From: Opitutus sp. GAS368
GTDB lineage: Bacteria; Verrucomicrobiota; Verrucomicrobiia; Opitutales; Opitutaceae
Direction of reading: 5' to 3'
NCBI RefSeq assembly: GCF_900104925.1
Contig: NZ_LT629735.1
Coordinates: 1,706,291 to 1,770,290, forward strand
Length of the DNA stretch: 64,000 bases
Shown here: positions 24,821 through 31,843 of the stretch, piece after piece
How the letters are laid out: the number at the start of each line of letters is the position of its first letter
Numbering within the stretch: position 1 is the stretch's first letter
Translations under genes and position numbers: made by a program
The notes under the pieces: generated by a model
The model's input: only the letters and a program-made list of their open reading frames with translations
Databases searched by the model: none
What the model was told of the DNA's origin: nothing

Positions 24821-25825
24821 TCAGCCTTGGCGGCCCCAGAGGTCGGCATGCAGCAGGCCCCAGTCCTGGGTCGCCCGCTGTTGCAACCGGAAGCCGTGCG
24901 CCGCCAGCAGGGTGTCGGGCGGCGTGAGCCGGCGAGCGGGCAGACCGGTGGTCAGACGAAAAAACAGATACATGAGCTTGTGCACGGCGCGCGCGCGCCA
25001 ACGGGCGGGTCCGCGGGCGGGTAGCGCAAAATCCGACACCACCCAGAGTGCGCCGGGAGTTGCGGCCCGCGCGAGGGTCGCGATGACGGCGGCCAGCTCC
25101 CTTGGCGGAAAACAATCGAGGAAGAAATGGGTCGCGATGGCATCGTAATGGGCCTCCGGCGGCCTCCATGCCGGCAGGCTGGCGTGCACAAATTCCAGGC
25201 GTGACATGTCCAGCCCGGCGCGCCGGGCCCGCCGCCGGGCGACCGTGAGCATCCGTGCACTTGCGTCCACGCAGGTCACGCGCAGGTCGGGGTTGCGGCG
25301 CAGCACCGCGGCGAGCGCCGGGCCATGGCCCACCCCGGCGACCAGCAGGCGGCGCGTTCCGGCCAGTTCGTCGATCCACGCCGTGCGGCAGCGTTGCAGG
25401 CGGGGGCCGGCGAGAACCTTTTCCATCCACGTGTAATGCGGCGCCAGCAGGTCGAAGCCCGGCCGGGACGCCAGGGTCCACCAGCCCCCGGCGATCACCG
25501 CCCCGACGGCGTAGGTCACCACGTCCCACCAGTCACCGGTGGCGGACTTGAACAGGAGAGGCGCCACGCCCTCGGCGGCGATGGACCACACCACGAAGTG
25601 CAGGCCGATCTCAGGCCAGTCCGGAAACTGATCGTGCGCCCGCAGCCCGAGCCGGCGATAGACCCATAGCATGAGCGGCAGGGCCGCGGGAATGAACAGG
25701 TAATCCGTGGAATAGCTGTGCCAGAAGACCGCGCTGGTGTGCGGCCGGATCAGCCAGCGGCAGGCGGCGTAGAGGCCGCAGGAGAGCAGACAGAGCGGGT
25801 CGAGGCCATAGCGGAACCGCCTCAC
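24821..25825 (-). CDS. class I SAM-dependent methyltransferase with N-terminal membrane domain
   Basis: A 334-residue protein starting at GTG 25825. Residues ~1-115 contain about three membrane segments (PLCLLSCGLYAACRWLI; YLFIPAALPLMLWVY; VVTYAVGAVIAGGWWTL). Residues ~120-334 form a Rossmann methyltransferase: VAGVGHGPALAAVLRRNP is the glycine loop (motif I), VTCVDASARML the acidic strand, and HYDAIATHFFLDCFPP motif IV. The substrate is unknown; a membrane lipid or quinone is plausible. The start overlaps the stop of the 29-residue frame upstream (GTGA), and glyS precedes that. Confidence 0.8.
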   Translation of the reverse strand: MRRFRYGLDPLCLLSCGLYAACRWLIRPHTSAVFWHSYSTDYLFIPAALPLMLWVYRRLGLRAHDQFPDWPEIGLHFVVWSIAAEGVAPLLFKSATGDWWDVVTYAVGAVIAGGWWTLASRPGFDLLAPHYTWMEKVLAGPRLQRCRTAWIDELAGTRRLLVAGVGHGPALAAVLRRNPDLRVTCVDASARMLTVARRRARRAGLDMSRLEFVHASLPAWRPPEAHYDAIATHFFLDCFPPRELAAVIATLARAATPGALWVVSDFALPARGPARWRARAVHKLMYLFFRLTTGLPARRLTPPDTLLAAHGFRLQQRATQDWGLLHADLWGRQG

Positions 25826-25911
25826 AGCAGACCGGCCATCAGCAAGCCCATGCCAAAGCCGAGGGCAACGCGGACAAGAAAGTTGGTGCGGGGGGAGAGG
25901 GTGGAGAACAT
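25822..25911 (-). CDS. putative 29-residue membrane peptide
   Basis: ATG at 25911, eight bases after the glyS stop, encodes a 29-residue peptide beginning MFSTLSPRTNFLVRV and continuing into ALGFGMGLLMAGLL, a short basic N-terminus followed by one hydrophobic helix. Its TGA overlaps the GTG start of the methyltransferase by the GTGA pattern seen at coupled genes. No strong Shine-Dalgarno is visible. It may be a real microprotein or only a coupling ORF. Confidence 0.45.
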   Translation of the reverse strand: MFSTLSPRTNFLVRVALGFGMGLLMAGLL

Positions 25912-25918
25912 GACGGAA

Positions 25919-27445
25919 TCAATAAACGTGTTCGTCGAGCAAGGCAAACAGATCGGTCTCGGTGATGCGCTTCTGCTGCATCGAGTCGCGCTCACGTAGC
26001 GTAAAGGTATCGCCCGGCTTCTCGATGGTCTCGAAGTCGATGGTCACACACCAGGGCGTGCCGGCCTCGTCCTGACGGCGGTAGCGTTTGCCGATGGCGC
26101 CGCCGTCGTCGTATTGCACGGCGTAGCGACGCTGCAGCTTGGCGTGGAGCGCGCGGGCGCGGTTGGTGAGGGCCTCCTTGTTCTTGAGCAGTGGCAGCAC
26201 GGCGACCTTGACCGGCGCGATGCGCGGCGAGAACCGCAGCACGGTGCGCTTCTCGACGTTGCCCTTCTCGTCCTTGACGTCCTCCTCGGCGTAGCCGGCG
26301 CAGAGCACGGCGAGCAGGATGCGGTCGACGCCGACGGCGGGTTCGATGACGTGCGGCACGAATTTCTTCTTTGACGCCTCGTCGAACAAATCCTGCGGCT
26401 TGCCGCTGGCGGTGGCGTGCTGGGTGAGGTCGTAGTTGCCGCGGGCGGCGATGCCCCACAGCTCCTGCACGCCGAAGGGATACTTGAACATGATGTCCAC
26501 CGTGCCCTTGGAGTAAAACGCCAGCTTCTCCTTCGGGTGGGCGTAGCGCGAAAGGTGCGACGCGGGCAGGCCGATGCTCTTCAGCCAGTTCTCGCACCAG
26601 GTGATCCACTCCTCATGGCACTTGGCCCAGTCGGCGTCTTCGTGGATGAAATACTCCATCTCCATCTGCTCGAACTCGCGCGAGCGGAAGATGAAGTTGC
26701 GCGGCGTGATCTCGTTGCGGAACGACTTGCCGATTTGCGCGATGCCGAACGGCAGCTTCACGCGGGTCGTGTCGACGACGTTCTTGAAGTCCACGAACAT
26801 ACCCTGCGCCGTCTCGGGCCGCAGGTAGGCGACGGACGAAGCGTCGGTCATCGCGCCGACGTTCGTCTGGAACATCATGTTGAAGGCGCGCGGCGCCGTC
26901 AGGCTGCCCGGCTCGCCGGTGGCGGGCGAGGGGATGAGCGGAATTTCGCTTTCCTTCGCCTCGGTGAAATCCTTCGGCGTGACCGGCGCAAGCGCGCCCT
27001 GGATGGCCTTCTTGCGTTTGAACGCCTCGGCGGCGGCTTGCAGTTCCTCGCCGGTCTTCTCGCTTTCGAGGGCGGAGACGTAGCCGACCGTTTTGCTGTC
27101 GATCACGACGGGGGAAAAGAAAAGCTGGTCGGCACGGTAGCGCTGCTTGCTGGCCTTGCAGTCCACGAGCGGGTCGCTGAAACCGGCGACGTGGCCGGAC
27201 GCCTCCCAGACCTTCGGGTGCATGATGATGGAGGATTCGAGACCGACGATGTCGTCGCGGCGGCGGACCATGTCGTTCCACCAGCAGTCGCGGATGTTCT
27301 TCTTGAGCTCGGAGCCGAGCGGGCCGTAGTCGAAAAAGCCGTTGAGGCCGCCGTAAATCTCGGAGGACGGGTAGATGAAGCCGCGGCGCTTCGCGAGCGA
27401 CACGAGGGCTTCCATGAGGTTGGCGGGTTCGGCGGAGCTGGACAT
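25919..27445 (-). CDS. glyS: glycyl-tRNA synthetase (homodimeric class II type)
   Basis: A 508-residue class II synthetase charging tRNA-Gly. The eukaryote/Gram-positive-like alpha2 type is clear from ALVSLAKRRGFIYPSSEIYGGLNGFFDYGPLGSELKKNI (motif 1 region), FRNEITPRNFIFRSREFEQMEMEYF (motif 2) and EPAVGVDRILLAVL (motif 3). The C-terminal anticodon-binding domain starts near IAPVKVAVLPL. The start is taken as ATG 27445 (MSSSAEPANLMEAL). The frame extends seven codons upstream. It probably forms a transcript with the 29-residue frame and the methyltransferase. Confidence 0.97.
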   Translation of the reverse strand: MSSSAEPANLMEALVSLAKRRGFIYPSSEIYGGLNGFFDYGPLGSELKKNIRDCWWNDMVRRRDDIVGLESSIIMHPKVWEASGHVAGFSDPLVDCKASKQRYRADQLFFSPVVIDSKTVGYVSALESEKTGEELQAAAEAFKRKKAIQGALAPVTPKDFTEAKESEIPLIPSPATGEPGSLTAPRAFNMMFQTNVGAMTDASSVAYLRPETAQGMFVDFKNVVDTTRVKLPFGIAQIGKSFRNEITPRNFIFRSREFEQMEMEYFIHEDADWAKCHEEWITWCENWLKSIGLPASHLSRYAHPKEKLAFYSKGTVDIMFKYPFGVQELWGIAARGNYDLTQHATASGKPQDLFDEASKKKFVPHVIEPAVGVDRILLAVLCAGYAEEDVKDEKGNVEKRTVLRFSPRIAPVKVAVLPLLKNKEALTNRARALHAKLQRRYAVQYDDGGAIGKRYRRQDEAGTPWCVTIDFETIEKPGDTFTLRERDSMQQKRITETDLFALLDEHVY

Positions 27446-27581
27446 GGTGGGAAGGATCGCCCCCAACTGGATGTGGGGAGCAGCTGGCGAGTGAAAGGAG
27501 CCGCCCCCGGGCGGTCAAGGCCGCGTCTTGTCATCCACTTCGCGCTTGCGGGACGGGGCGGGCGGGCAAGGGTGGGCGGTT

Positions 27582-28046
27582 ATGAAAGCCTCGTTCACCG
27601 CCAAGGAATACCGCCAGCTCCTCGAACTCGTGCACCTCGGCATGTGGACCGTCACCGGCTATCAGGGCGAGGACACCGCGGCCGCCAAGCGCTACTACGC
27701 CCTGGACCAGAAGCTGCTGGAAATGGCGACCGGCGCGGGCTGCGCAGACTTCGTGGAATCGATGGAAGACGGCAGCCTGCAGCCGGCGCCGAAGCTGGCC
27801 GAGGACGAGCGCGTGCGCGAAATTCAGAGCGAGTTTCAGAACGACGTCTTTTGGCATGAGCTGGTGACCCGCCTTGCCGACCGCGACCTGGCCGGCGATC
27901 AGGTGAAGCGCGCAATGGACACGCCCGGGGTCGACCCGGCGCCGTCGCACGACGACCGGCTCAAAAAAATCGAGGACCGCTACTGGGCCGAGTTTGAGCA
28001 GAACGACCTCGCCAATGTCGTGCTGCTCCGCGGCGGGCGGGGGTAG
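27582..28046 (+). CDS. hypothetical soluble protein (154 aa)
   Basis: Starts at ATG 27582 (MKASFTAKEYRQLLELVHLGMWTV). The protein is helical and charged, with YALDQKLLEMATGAGCADFVESME and a C-terminal KKIEDRYWAEFEQNDLANVVLLRG. I do not recognise the family, but it reads as a real coding sequence with balanced composition. It is divergent from glyS and lies directly before the repeat/IS200 region. Confidence 0.65.
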   Translation: MKASFTAKEYRQLLELVHLGMWTVTGYQGEDTAAAKRYYALDQKLLEMATGAGCADFVESMEDGSLQPAPKLAEDERVREIQSEFQNDVFWHELVTRLADRDLAGDQVKRAMDTPGVDPAPSHDDRLKKIEDRYWAEFEQNDLANVVLLRGGRG

Positions 28047-28061
28047 GTTCTGGCGTTCCGA

Positions 28062-28092
28062 AGGTAGGGCCGGCGCTCGTCGCCGGGCCGCG
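28062..28092. repeat. palindromic repeat family B, left arm (split by IS200)
   Basis: GGTAGGGCCGGCGCTCGTCG followed by CCGGGCCGCG resembles the left arm at 60033 (GTAGGGTCGCCGCTTGCC...). The matching right arm is found only on the far side of the IS200 element at 28651, so one repeat appears to have been interrupted. Confidence 0.6.
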
Positions 28093-28650
28093 TTTATTCC
28101 CTTTGGGTCCAATACCCCGGAGCTTGCTCCGGCTTGGATGGATGGGAAGATGAGGGATGGAGAGTCGGTATATGCACAAGCCGCACAACGTTTCTGTGTT
28201 GATGTATCATTTGGTGTGCGCGGCGAAGTATCGGCGGGTGGTGATGAGTGAGAAGGTGGATGAGGTGCTACGGCAAGTGTGCTTGGAGATCGAGAAGCGC
28301 TGGGAGGTTCGATTTCTGGAGATCGGGTTGGATCGGGATCATGTCCACTTTCTCATCCAAACCGTGCCGAGTTACAGTCCGAGTCGGATGGTGCAGCTCG
28401 TGAAGAGCGTGGTTGCACGGGAGGTGTTCACGCAGGTGCCGGAAGTGAAACAGAAGTTGTGGGGCGGAGCGTTCTGGGGGGAGGGCTATTTCGTAAACAC
28501 GGTGGGTCAGCACGGCAGCGAAAAGGTGATAGCCGCGTATGTTCAGGGACAGGGCGGGAAGAGTGAGTATCGTCAGTTGCACAAGGGGCAGTTGGATTTC
28601 GAGCTGTCTTGATCAAATGCCCCGGAGCTTGCTCCGGGGATCTTTACCCC
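28093..28650 (+). mobile_element. IS200/IS605-type insertion sequence
   Basis: The transposase gene is bracketed by the same hairpin, CCCCGGAGCTTGCTCCGG, at 28115-28132 on the left and, extended to 20 bases, at 28620-28639 on the right. Subterminal hairpins rather than terminal inverted repeats are the hallmark of IS200/IS605 elements, whose TnpA recognises them as single-stranded DNA. Exact ends cannot be fixed because these elements make no target duplication; the outer limits given are the repeat arms. There is no tnpB. Confidence 0.8.
28157..28612 (+). CDS. tnpA: IS200-type single-strand transposase (Y1 HUH family)
   Basis: A 151-residue TnpA (146 if the ATG at 28172 is the start; MHKPHNVSVLMYHLVCAAKYR is the usual N-terminus). 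The HUH metal-binding motif is in GLDRDHVHFLIQTVPSYSP, and the catalytic Tyr is expected in KVIAAYVQGQGGKSEYRQL. GAFWGEGYFVNTVG is typical of IS200 enzymes. It cuts and joins single-stranded DNA at the subterminal hairpins. The gene appears intact and full length, so the element may still be active. Confidence 0.92.
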   Translation: MESRYMHKPHNVSVLMYHLVCAAKYRRVVMSEKVDEVLRQVCLEIEKRWEVRFLEIGLDRDHVHFLIQTVPSYSPSRMVQLVKSVVAREVFTQVPEVKQKLWGGAFWGEGYFVNTVGQHGSEKVIAAYVQGQGGKSEYRQLHKGQLDFELS

Positions 28651-28682
28651 GGAGGTCCGCCGGCGAGCGGCGACCCTACAAG
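28651..28682. repeat. palindromic repeat family B, right arm (split by IS200)
   Basis: The complement reads TTGTAGGGTCGCCGCTCGCC followed by GGCGGACCTCC, nearly identical to the left arm of the intact copy at 60033. Together with the arm at 28062 it brackets the IS200 element and ends next to the DUF962 gene stop. Confidence 0.65.
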
Positions 28683-28686
28683 CAGA

Positions 28687-29169
28687 TCAATACGCGACAT
28701 CCAGCTTCTTGTAGATGAAGTGCAGCAGCCACGCGGGGCCGATGAGCAGGAAAACCACGTCCTTGAGGAACGACGGCTTCTCGCCCTCGATCTGGTGGCC
28801 GATGAACTGGCCGATCCACGCCAGCACGAAAAGGCCGAGGCAGATTTCCCAGACCGGGAGCCAGCCGAGCAGCACCAGTCCCTCGACCAGGATGTAGCAG
28901 AGGGAAACGAACCCGAGCAGGCCGAACGCCAGTGGCACGGAGAGCCGGAAATAAAAGCCAAGCACGGCGAGCAGCACCGGGTGCAGCCAGTTGAACCACG
29001 GCAGCGGGCCGGCGATGGCCGCGGGCACCGGGATGGACCACAGCAGCCCCAGCACGCTGAAGAAAATACATGGGACGCAGATCCAGTGGATCGTCTCGTT
29101 GGTGTGATCCTGATGGCTCTCGCCATACTCGGCGAACCATTGGTCGGCGGATTTCCGCGGGGTGGCCAT
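28687..29169 (-). CDS. Mpo1-like (DUF962) membrane protein
   Basis: A 160-residue, four-helix protein. The opening DQWFAEYGESHQDHTNETIHWICVPCIFFSVLG has the His residues conserved in the DUF962/Mpo1 (yeast YGL010w) family, and the C-terminal WIGQFIGHQIEGEKPSFLKDVVFLLIGPAWLLHF repeats the pattern. Yeast Mpo1 is an Fe(II)-dependent dioxygenase for 2-hydroxy fatty acid alpha-oxidation. Bacterial members are uncharacterised, so a similar lipid function is inferred only. Confidence 0.85.
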   Translation of the reverse strand: MATPRKSADQWFAEYGESHQDHTNETIHWICVPCIFFSVLGLLWSIPVPAAIAGPLPWFNWLHPVLLAVLGFYFRLSVPLAFGLLGFVSLCYILVEGLVLLGWLPVWEICLGLFVLAWIGQFIGHQIEGEKPSFLKDVVFLLIGPAWLLHFIYKKLDVAY

Positions 29170-29231
29170 GGAAACAATTTCCCCCAGCTTGCTGCGCCCA
29201 GGCCAACAGGCAAGACCTAGCGGGGCTGGTT

Positions 29232-29289
29232 GTGGTTTGGTTTGTTTGCTGCTGTAGGGCGGGGTTTATCCCCGACAGGCCGCGGGGGC
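29232..29289. repeat. dispersed repeat family C, half copy
   Basis: TGTAGGGCGGGGTTTATCCC continues into CGACAGGCCGCGGG; with the preceding GTTTGG-rich flank it closely matches the left half of the element at 60751. No complementary right arm is evident here, so it appears to be a solo arm between the DUF962 and YceI genes. Confidence 0.55.
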
Positions 29290-29358
29290 GAAAAGTAACA
29301 GTTTGGCACTGAAACCGAGGTTTGCGGTCTGAACCCGGACAACCACACTCGCCCGATC

Positions 29359-29916
29359 ATGAAAACCCTCCGCCTGCTTGCCCCCCTTTTGTTGCTGCCC
29401 TGCGTTTTGCTCGCCGCCGAGCGCACGCTCAAGATCGACCGGAGCCGCTCCTTCGTGGACGTGGATGTCAACGCGACCAAGAACTTCACCGCGCATCTCG
29501 ACGCCTATGACGCCAAGGTCGGGGTGGACGACGCCGGCAAGATCAAGGGCGCGGTGTTCACGTTCAAATTCACCGATCTCAAGACGGGCAACGACTCGCG
29601 CGACACGGCCATGATCAAATGGCTGGGCGGCGGCACCCCCGAGGGCCGCTTCGAGCTTGGCAACCTCGCCCTCACCCCCGACGGCCAGGGCCAGGCCTCC
29701 GGCCGGCTGATTTTCCACGGCGTGACCGAGCGCATCGAGTTCCCCGTCAATATCGTCAAGACCGACGGCGCCTACACCATCACGGGCGAGACCACCATCA
29801 ACTACCAGGACTGGAAGCTGAAGGTGATCCGGATGGCGCTGGTGTTCACGGTCTCACCCGAGGTGAAGATCCGCTTCAAGCTCACGGGCGTCCCGGTGGA
29901 AGAGCCGAAAGGCTGA
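29359..29916 (+). CDS. YceI family periplasmic lipocalin-like protein
   Basis: A 185-residue protein with a signal peptide (MKTLRLLAPLLLLPCVLLAAE). The mature domain begins LKIDRSRSFVDVDVNATKNFTAHLDAYDAKVGV and has the family's DTAMIKWLGGGTPEGRFELGNL and ASGRLIFHGVTERIEFPVNI. YceI proteins bind isoprenoid or amphipathic molecules in a lipocalin-like barrel; in many genomes they sit beside respiratory genes. Repeat family A follows directly after the stop, then the ABC permease. Confidence 0.9.
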   Translation: MKTLRLLAPLLLLPCVLLAAERTLKIDRSRSFVDVDVNATKNFTAHLDAYDAKVGVDDAGKIKGAVFTFKFTDLKTGNDSRDTAMIKWLGGGTPEGRFELGNLALTPDGQGQASGRLIFHGVTERIEFPVNIVKTDGAYTITGETTINYQDWKLKVIRMALVFTVSPEVKIRFKLTGVPVEEPKG

Positions 29917-29921
29917 GTTTA

Positions 29922-29990
29922 AGGTGGAACCCGGCCTCCGGACGGGTTGATTGAACGCGCGGCCAGCCCGGCCAGAGGCCGGGCACCACC
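29922..29990. repeat. dispersed palindromic repeat, family A
   Basis: GGTGGAACCCGGCCTCCGG followed by ACGGGTTG is identical over 27 bases to the copy at 14023. The right arm is shorter (GCCAGAGGCCGGGCACCACC). It starts a few bases after the yceI-like stop and ends at the start region of the permease gene. Confidence 0.75.
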
Positions 29991-30000
29991 ACCACCCACC

Positions 30001-31113
30001 ATGCGCTTCCTCGCGCTCGTCTTTGTCAACCTGCGCCGCCACAAGCTCCGCGCCCTGATCGGCGTCGCGGGCATCGGCTTCGGCGTGGCGGCGATGCTGA
30101 CCATCCTCTCGATCGTCAACGGCGCCATCGGGATGTTCGAACGCATCCTCGCGGTGGACTCGCACTACCTGGTCTTCGAGAAAAATGTCTCGGACCTGTT
30201 TTTCAGCAGCGTCCCGGACGACCAGACCGCGGTTCTGCGCGGGATGACCAACGTCGCCTCCGCCGAGCCTCTGCTCTTTGGGCTGGTGACGTCCGGCGAC
30301 CGGCCGATCATCACCTGCTTCGGCCTGGAGCCGACCAACCCGCGCCTGGCGAGGGCGAAATGGCTGGCCGGCCGGCCCGGGGAATTCGGGAAAATCAAGG
30401 ACGGCATCTGGCTCGGGGCCCGCGCGGCCGAATTCCTCGGGGCGAAGGCCGAGCAGAAGATCGCCATCGGCAAGGGGGAGTTCACGGTCGCGGGCATTTT
30501 CTCCACGGAGAACGGCTTCGAGGACGGCGGCGTGTTCCTGCCGCTCAAGGACGCGCAGGCCTTTTTCCGCCGCGAGGGCGTGGCGTCGGTCGTGGCCATC
30601 AAGCTGCGCGACCAGGCGCGCGGGGCCGAGTTCAAGCACGCCGTCGAGGCCGCGAACCCGGGGCTGATGGCGCTGGAAAACCGCGAGTTCAACCAGAGCT
30701 ACACGCAGTTCAAGATCCTGCACTTCACCGCGTGGGCTGTCGGTCTCTGCGCCTTCCTGCTCGGCGGGCTCGGCGTGGCCAACACCATGCTGCTGTCGGT
30801 CTTCAGCCGCATCCGCGAAATCGCGGTGCTGCGGGTCTGCGGTTTTTCCAAGGGCCAGGTGGCCGGGCTGATCCTGGGCGAGGCGGTCGTCATCGCCCTG
30901 GCCGGCCTGGCGCTCGGCCTGGCGCTGGGCTACGGGGCCCTGTTCGCGCTGGAGCACACGCCGCAGTTCAACGGCTACGTCCAGGCGGTCGTGAAACCCG
31001 GGATGCTGGCCGGCATCATGGCCACGGCGATCGTCACGGCCGTGGCGGGCTCGCTCTGGCCGGCGCGCTTCGCGTCGAGGATCCAACCCGCGGAGGCGCT
31101 GCGTTATGAATGA
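30001..31113 (+). CDS. ABC transporter permease, FtsX/MacB/LolE type
   Basis: A 370-residue permease with one N-terminal helix (LRALIGVAGIGFGVAAMLTIL), a ~230-residue periplasmic domain and three C-terminal helices (AWAVGLCAFLLGGLGVANTMLLSV; GEAVVIALAGLALGLALGYG; MLAGIMATAIVTAVAGSLWPA). FSRIREIAVLRVCGFSKGQVAG is the coupling segment of the FtsX domain. It pairs with the ATPase downstream at 31160. MacB/LolCE-type transporters move lipoproteins, peptides or antibiotics without alternating access; the cargo here is unknown. Confidence 0.9.
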   Translation: MRFLALVFVNLRRHKLRALIGVAGIGFGVAAMLTILSIVNGAIGMFERILAVDSHYLVFEKNVSDLFFSSVPDDQTAVLRGMTNVASAEPLLFGLVTSGDRPIITCFGLEPTNPRLARAKWLAGRPGEFGKIKDGIWLGARAAEFLGAKAEQKIAIGKGEFTVAGIFSTENGFEDGGVFLPLKDAQAFFRREGVASVVAIKLRDQARGAEFKHAVEAANPGLMALENREFNQSYTQFKILHFTAWAVGLCAFLLGGLGVANTMLLSVFSRIREIAVLRVCGFSKGQVAGLILGEAVVIALAGLALGLALGYGALFALEHTPQFNGYVQAVVKPGMLAGIMATAIVTAVAGSLWPARFASRIQPAEALRYE

Positions 31114-31159
31114 GCCCGCCGCCGCCCGAGCCTAAGTATACTATTAGTTGACATCAGCC

Positions 31160-31843
31160 ATGAACCCCGGATCGGAACAACCACCGCTCATTGTCGCCTG
31201 CGATTTACGGAAAACCTACGATGCCGGCCGCGTCCGCGTGCTCGACGGCGTGGACCTCGAGGTGCGCGCCGGCGAGATGGTGGCGCTCTGGGGCGCGTCC
31301 GGTTCCGGCAAAAGCACGCTGCTGCATCTGCTCGGCGGGCTCGACGTGCCGGACGCCGGCGAACTCACCGTCTGCGGGCTCGACCCGCGGCGCGAAGATC
31401 ACCGCCTGACGCTGCGGCGCCGCCACGTGGGCTTTGTCTTCCAGCTGCACAACTTGATCCCGGACCTGACCGTGGCGGAAAACCTCCGCGTGCCGGCGCT
31501 CGCCAGTGGCGCCGCCGCGGCCGCGACCCGCACGCGCATCGGCGAGCTGGCGGAAGCCGTCGGCATCGCGCCCCGGCTGGACCACCGCATCCAGGACATC
31601 TCCGGCGGCGAGCGCCAGCGCACGGCCATCTGCCGCGCGTTGATGAATTCCCCGCGCCTGCTGCTGGCGGACGAGCCCACCGGTTCGCTGGACGAGGAGA
31701 CGGGCGACACCGTTTTCAACCTGCTGCGGCACCTGGTGCAGACCCGCGGCATCGCCGTGGTGCTCGCGACGCATGAGCGGCGCTTCGCCGAGCAATGCGA
31801 TCGCGTGCTGCGCGTCCGGTCCGGCCGGATTGAAACGGCGTGA
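31160..31843 (+). CDS. ABC transporter ATP-binding protein, LolD/MacB type
   Basis: A 227-residue ATPase with Walker A GASGSGKSTLL (~42), Q-loop FVFQLHNLIPDLTVAENL, signature ISGGERQRTAI, Walker B LLLADEPTGSLDEETG and H-loop VLATHE. These are typical of the LolD/MacB/FtsE group that drives FtsX-like permeases, so it pairs with the gene at 30001. The 46-base gap upstream is unusually AT-rich (AGTATACTATTAG). Its TGA overlaps the GTG start of the CcoN-like gene, tying the transporter to the oxidase-like genes. Confidence 0.93.
   Translation: MNPGSEQPPLIVACDLRKTYDAGRVRVLDGVDLEVRAGEMVALWGASGSGKSTLLHLLGGLDVPDAGELTVCGLDPRREDHRLTLRRRHVGFVFQLHNLIPDLTVAENLRVPALASGAAAAATRTRIGELAEAVGIAPRLDHRIQDISGGERQRTAICRALMNSPRLLLADEPTGSLDEETGDTVFNLLRHLVQTRGIAVVLATHERRFAEQCDRVLRVRSGRIETA

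Noticed and set aside
31140-31160. TTGACA just upstream of the ABC ATPase gene as a promoter -35
   Set aside because: It lies only 12 bases before the start codon, leaving no room for a -10 and a transcription start.
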